64,000 bases of DNA from Luteimonas fraxinea (GTDB taxonomy: Bacteria > Pseudomonadota > Gammaproteobacteria > Xanthomonadales > Xanthomonadaceae), in NCBI RefSeq assembly GCF_021233355.1, contig NZ_CP089507.1:2357001-2421000 (forward strand), in the 5' to 3' direction. The translations under genes were made by a program, and so were the position numbers. Of this stretch, positions 60,106 to 64,000 are shown piece by piece. The notes beneath the pieces are model-generated. The model had not been told where the DNA came from and searched no databases. It worked only from the letters and a program-made list of their open reading frames with translations. Position 1 is the stretch's first letter, and every line of letters starts with the position of its first letter.

Positions 60106-61746
60106 TCAGTGAAGAGGCGTTTTTGAAACGACCGAATGCGTGTCGGCGTAGGCTTTTGCATACATCAACGCATCCGACACGAGATCCGCCGGAAACCCGT
60201 TCCGCGCGAGCAGCTGGATCGCGTTGCGACGATCCGTACGACCGGCCCGCAGCCGGTAGTCGAACCAGCCGTCCACATCCGGATCTTCCTGGAAGTAATA
60301 CAGATCGTAGGGCCCGGCGACGTCGTCCTGCAGTTCGACGTCGTGCGTGGTCACCAGTACCTGGGCGTTGCGGCCGAGCCGTTCCAGCACGGCGCGGCCG
60401 GCGGCCAGGCGTTCGACGGTGTTGGTGCCGTTGAACAGTTCGTCGATCAGGAACAGACGGCAGCTGCCGCGGTCCGCGTGTTCGATGAAGGTCTGGATCG
60501 CGGTCATCTCGGCGAAGTAATGGCTCCTGCCGGATTCGACCGAGTGTTCGCCGCGGATCACCGCCATGACGCGTGTGTGCGGCAGCGTCACCTCGCGAGC
60601 GAAGCAGAAGCCGAGCGTGCGGCCGAGGATGAGGTTGATGCCGACGAGTTTGATGAAGGTGGTCTTGCCGGCCATGTTGGAGCCGGTGATGAGGGCCGAG
60701 CGCCCGTCGAGCCGGATCGAATTCGAGACCGGTCGCTGCGTCAGCGGATGCGTGGCATCGACGAGGTCGAGCAACGATCCTTTCGCGATCACGGGCTCGC
60801 AGTGCTGCGGCCGCTGCTCGAGGAACGAGGCGACCGCGATGGCAGCGTCCACCGCACCGACGCTCTCAAACGTCGCCGCCAGCTCCGTACGCACGCGAAC
60901 GAAGCGCGTGACGGTGCGGCCGTAGGCGGCGAGTTCGAGGAGAAGCAGCAGGTTCAACCAGATGGCGACGCTCTGGATCCATGGCGAGTAGAGAAACGCG
61001 ATCCAACCGAGCGAAGCACGGACCTTGCGCCGCAGTGGCGCTTCGGCACGCAGGCGGTCGAGTTGCGGCAGGGCGGATGCGCCGCTGCGAACTCTGGCCA
61101 GGCCGTCCGCGACACGCAGCAGCTGGCTGCAGCCTTTGAGCAGCTCGATGTCGCGAAACAGCGGCGCCGACAGGCTGAGGATCAGCAGGAGATTGACGCC
61201 GACCGTGAGCAGCAGCGTCCAGATCGGCAGCGGCGTCACGATGACCAGCGCCAGAACTGCGACACACAGGAGGCTCCACCACGGCAACAGGCGGTGGAGT
61301 GGCCCGACTTCGGGCGGTGCACCGAAAATGAAGCGGGCCAGTTGCCAGTTCGATGTCGTGTCCAGACCCGCGAGCGCGAGTTGCAGGCGTTCGCGCAGCG
61401 GCGCATCGGCACGCAGCGTCTGGCAGCTGGCGTAGTGCGCAGCGGCCTGCGCCGGTTCGACGTAGCGCCGGAGCTGGCGGTAGAGGCACTGGCTGCCGAG
61501 CGGGCTTTCGGTCGTGTCCAGATCGGCAAACAGGCGCGGAAACTCGAGGTCGGTCCAGGTCTGGTCGTCCACGACCTCGCCTGCCGACGCGTCCCGCGTC
61601 AGGTCGAAACAGCGGCTGATCCCGCTGTGCGCCTTGTCGCCCGGCTGGCCCCACTTCGCACGCAGGTTCGCCAGCGCCTGGCGCCGTGGGAACAGGGCGT
61701 CGAGCACCGCGCGACCGCCATCCTTGAGCAGTTCGAAAATCGTCAT
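60106..61746 (-). CDS. Membrane-associated MutS-like ATPase
   Basis: The 546-residue protein has a C-terminal MutS-type ATPase domain: Walker A TGSNMAGKTTF (residues 354-364), FAREVTLPHTRVM, the HYFAEMTAI segment, Walker B FLIDELFNGTN and TTHDVEL. Its N-terminal part instead of mismatch binding contains hydrophobic helices at about 155-173, 175-195 and 250-272. It belongs to the MutS-related membrane group whose function is not known; mismatch repair is unlikely. GC content is that of the host. It converges with the DarT1 pair, and may be the original neighbour of the insertion site. Confidence 0.83.
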   Translation of the reverse strand: MTIFELLKDGGRAVLDALFPRRQALANLRAKWGQPGDKAHSGISRCFDLTRDASAGEVVDDQTWTDLEFPRLFADLDTTESPLGSQCLYRQLRRYVEPAQAAAHYASCQTLRADAPLRERLQLALAGLDTTSNWQLARFIFGAPPEVGPLHRLLPWWSLLCVAVLALVIVTPLPIWTLLLTVGVNLLLILSLSAPLFRDIELLKGCSQLLRVADGLARVRSGASALPQLDRLRAEAPLRRKVRASLGWIAFLYSPWIQSVAIWLNLLLLLELAAYGRTVTRFVRVRTELAATFESVGAVDAAIAVASFLEQRPQHCEPVIAKGSLLDLVDATHPLTQRPVSNSIRLDGRSALITGSNMAGKTTFIKLVGINLILGRTLGFCFAREVTLPHTRVMAVIRGEHSVESGRSHYFAEMTAIQTFIEHADRGSCRLFLIDELFNGTNTVERLAAGRAVLERLGRNAQVLVTTHDVELQDDVAGPYDLYYFQEDPDVDGWFDYRLRAGRTDRRNAIQLLARNGFPADLVSDALMYAKAYADTHSVVSKTPLH

Positions 61747-61967
61747 GCGTTCGACTGTATCGGCAATGCGCGCGCGGGTCTGGATGCCGTCGCTGGATCG
61801 GCAATGTCCTGACCCATCCGGAATGACCGCTGCGCGTCGCTCCCCGCGTTGATCATCCTGCGTTCCAATGCTGTCCCCTGGCAGCCGACGGCGAACTGCC
61901 GTTCGACACTGGACGCGGCGATCAGGAACTTTGTGACATTCATTGCATATCCATGAGGAGCGTCACC

Positions 61968-62480
61968 GTGCTGAAAACGATCGTGTTCGCGGGATTCCTT
62001 GCCACCGCATCCCTGGCATCTGTTCCGCTGTTCGCACAGACGAACCCGCCCGCGGCACGCGAGGGGGTGCATGCCGAACACGAGGTCGTTGCGCTCGCAG
62101 GCACCTACGCGAACGCGATCGTCGAACGCGATGTCGCCACGCTCGAGCGCTTGTTGGCGGAAGACTTCATCGATGTGTCGCCGGATGGCACGGTCAGTCC
62201 GCGCGCGCAGTTCATTGCCGAGTACGCGAACCCGTCGGCCACCGCACCAAAGTTTGAATCCGCCGTATTCGATGCCAGTGATGCGCAGGTGCGTGTCTAC
62301 GGCGACACGGCCCTCATGACCGGCCGCAGCACATGGCGTGGAAGTGCAGGCGGCCAGGCGTTCACTGGCGTGCTCGTTTCGACGATGGTGGCCGTGCATC
62401 GCGATGGGCAGTGGGAGATCGCGGCGTCGCATTCGAGTTCGGTGCCGCCGGTGCGAGGCGCGTCGTCTCCGGCGGAGTGA
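61968..62480 (+). CDS. Exported SnoaL/NTF2-like (DUF4440) protein
   Basis: The 170-residue product has a signal peptide (FAGFLATASLASVPLFAQ) and an NTF2-like fold: LAGTYANAIVERDVATLERLLAEDFIDVSPDG followed by strands VRVYGDTALMTGRSTW and STMVAVHRDGQWEIAASHSS. Such small cone-shaped domains bind or turn over small molecules; catalytic residues are not evident. The start is set at GTG 61968 because AGGAG lies seven bases before it; the ATG at 61953 contains that ribosome-binding site, as at thrA. Confidence 0.8.
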   Translation: MLKTIVFAGFLATASLASVPLFAQTNPPAAREGVHAEHEVVALAGTYANAIVERDVATLERLLAEDFIDVSPDGTVSPRAQFIAEYANPSATAPKFESAVFDASDAQVRVYGDTALMTGRSTWRGSAGGQAFTGVLVSTMVAVHRDGQWEIAASHSSSVPPVRGASSPAE

Positions 62481-62643
62481 CCCGCGCCCGACCCGCGGCG
62501 TTCGCAATGCCCGGCTCCGTCACGGGGCAGGCATCAGACCGGGCACACGTCGCGCGCGACACCTCCACGCCTGCGGTGTGATCATCGGCATTCGCGTCGC
62601 GGGGGCACTCCTTCGGCGCGCTCCACCCCCAGGGAACCGCCCG

Positions 62644-64000
62644 ATGATCCGTCTGCTGCTGTCGTGTCTGCTGTTGCTGTGCACCGCGCCGCTGCTGGCG
62701 CAGGAACGCATCCTGTCCTACGACAGCGATCTGCAACTCAATGCCGACGGCAGCCTGGACGTGACCGAGCGCATCCGGGTGCGGGCGGAGGGCGAGAACA
62801 TCCGTCGCGGCATCTATCGCGATTTCCCGACGACCTACAAGGACGGCCGCGGCAACCGGGTCGTGGTCGACTTCGAGATGACCGGCCTCACGCGGAATGG
62901 ACAGCCCGAACCGTTCTTCCTGGAAAACAGGTCCAACGGTGTGCGCATCAACACCGGTAACGACGACTTCCTGTCGGTGCCGGGGGAGTTCACCTACACG
63001 CTGCGCTATCGCACGTCGCGGCAGCTGGGCTTCTTCGACACGCGCGACGAGTTGTATTTCAACGCGATCGGCCACGGCTGGGCGTTCCCGATCGAAACGG
63101 GCAGCGCGACGCTGCGCCTGCCGCGTGATGTGCCGGTCGCCGATCTGACCGCCGAGTGCTACACGGGCGCGCAGGGCGGGACGTCACAGGCCTGCACGGC
63201 CGAGGTCACCGGCGCGCTGGACGTTGACCGCGCCACTGCAGCCGGAGGAAGGGCTGACCACGGTGCTGTCGTTTCCGAAAGGCCTGTTCGTCGAACCGAC
63301 CCGCGAACAGCGCCTGCAGTGGATGCTCAACGACAATCGCGCGGCGCTGATCGCGCTGGCCGGACTGATCGTGATGCTGGCCTCCGGCCTGATGCGCTGG
63401 CGCAAGGTGGGGCGCGACCCGAAGGCAGGCCCGGTGGTGGTCGAGTACGACCCGCCCGACGATCTGTCGCCCGCCACGCTGCGCTACATCGAGAAGACCC
63501 ACATCGACACGCGTGGATTCTCGGCCGATGTGCTGTCGCTGGCCGTGGCCGGGCACGTCGACATCCATCGCGACGAGAAGGTGCTCAAGCAGGACGACTG
63601 GCGCGTGCAGCGCGCCGCCGCTGCAGGCTGCACGCTCGCGCCCGACCAGACCGCCTTGCTGACCGATCTGTTCGCAGACGGCGATTCGCTGACCTTCCAC
63701 CACAGCAACGCCACGCGCATGCAGCGCATCCTCGGCGCGCATCAAGTGCGGATCAAGACGGCGATGGCCACGCGCTTTCCCGGCGGTCTGTACCGCTACA
63801 ACGGCGGCAGCATCGCGTGGATGGCGTTGCTGCTGGCGGTGTTCTCGATCGCGACGTTGGTGTTCGGCGTCGGCACAGGCTCGGGCCTGCTGCTGGCGGC
63901 GCCGCTGCTGGTCGCGATGGTGGTGGTGTTTCTCGCATTCGTGTTCCTGCTGCCGACGGTGACGCCCGAAGGCCGGCGCATGCGCGACCGCATCGAAGGT
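62644..64000 (+). pseudogene. DUF2207 membrane protein gene with a frameshift, cut by the window end
   Basis: The first part (62644 to about 63219) encodes a signal peptide (MIRLLLSCLLLLCTAPLLAQ) and the DUF2207 beta-domain: YDSDLQLNADGSLDVTERIRV, GIYRDFPTTYKD, FFDTRDELYFNAIGHGWAFPI. Near 63220 the frame is lost. Dropping one G of the GG at 63219-63220 restores a long sensible frame (LTAPLQPEEGLTTVLSF, then the membrane segment AALIALAGLIVMLASGLMRW and VVEYDPPDDLSPATLRYIE) running to the window edge, with two more hydrophobic helices. The two halves are clearly one gene. The extra base is either a real mutation or a sequencing error. Confidence 0.8.

Noticed and set aside
58640..60110. Prophage or integrative element
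   Set aside because: The AT-rich tract holds only the DarT1 pair. No integrase, att-like direct repeats, tRNA gene or phage structural gene is visible.

Overview
The window is a GC-rich chromosomal segment from a gammaproteobacterium, most likely a member of the Xanthomonadaceae (Lysobacter/Luteimonas-like). The evidence is gene content and order: a compact ilvC-ilvG-ilvM-ilvE-ilvA-leuA-leuCDB-ilvD cluster, a thrABC operon, a TonB receptor behind AraC and CadC-like regulators, a DcaP-like porin next to acs, and the paired DUF3348/DUF802/OmpA/DUF2894 genes. No rRNA, tRNA, insertion sequence or CRISPR array was seen.

Region 1 (1-12.5 kb) is one long minus-strand operon making isoleucine, leucine and valine. 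Its genes mostly overlap (several ATGA junctions). It is preceded by an unlisted 50-codon leader peptide (12343-12495) with ten branched-chain residues in eleven, a strong intrinsic terminator, and a segment in the leader that can pair with the terminator's left arm: a textbook transcription attenuator. Region 2 (12.5-19.3 kb) holds topoisomerase IB, a periplasmic BON protein and thrABC, which supplies threonine to ilvA. thrABC also has an unlisted 50-codon leader rich in Thr/Ile (19043-19195). Both leaders start with almost the same bases and lie 36-37 nt from the same TTGACACGCC promoter box, so both look leaderless.

Region 3 (19.3-23.3 kb) has a TPP riboswitch and thiC, a DUF4136 lipoprotein, and a toxin/immunity pair: an RNase A-like CDI-type toxin (22523-23302) with a CdiI-like protein. 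Region 4 (23.4-34.5 kb) contains a CadC-like membrane regulator, an AraC regulator, a large TonB-dependent receptor, a REC-HDOD protein, inorganic pyrophosphatase, and an M91 zinc metallopeptidase with RTX-like repeats. Region 5 (34.7-50.4 kb) is mainly housekeeping: proton-pumping pyrophosphatase, ABC ATPase, acyl desaturase, an acetate/carboxylate module (MHS transporter, porin, acs, response regulator), two amidohydrolase-fold proteins of which one has lost its metal ligands, and an AMP nucleosidase-like enzyme. Dispersed palindromic repeats fill the gaps.

Region 6 (50.4-64 kb) holds ribosomal proteins L28/L33, a cardiolipin synthase-like protein and a defence island. The island has a four-gene Zorya type III-like operon (DUF3348, MotA/ZorA-like DUF802, MotB/ZorB-like OmpA, DUF2894; 54347-58664) divergent from an AT-rich, clearly foreign two-gene unit encoding a DarT1-like DNA ADP-ribosyltransferase and its NADAR antitoxin (58833-60050). 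A membrane-bound MutS-like ATPase follows. The window ends in a DUF2207 gene with an apparent one-base frameshift.

All family assignments come from reading motifs in the translated sequence. No database search was run.
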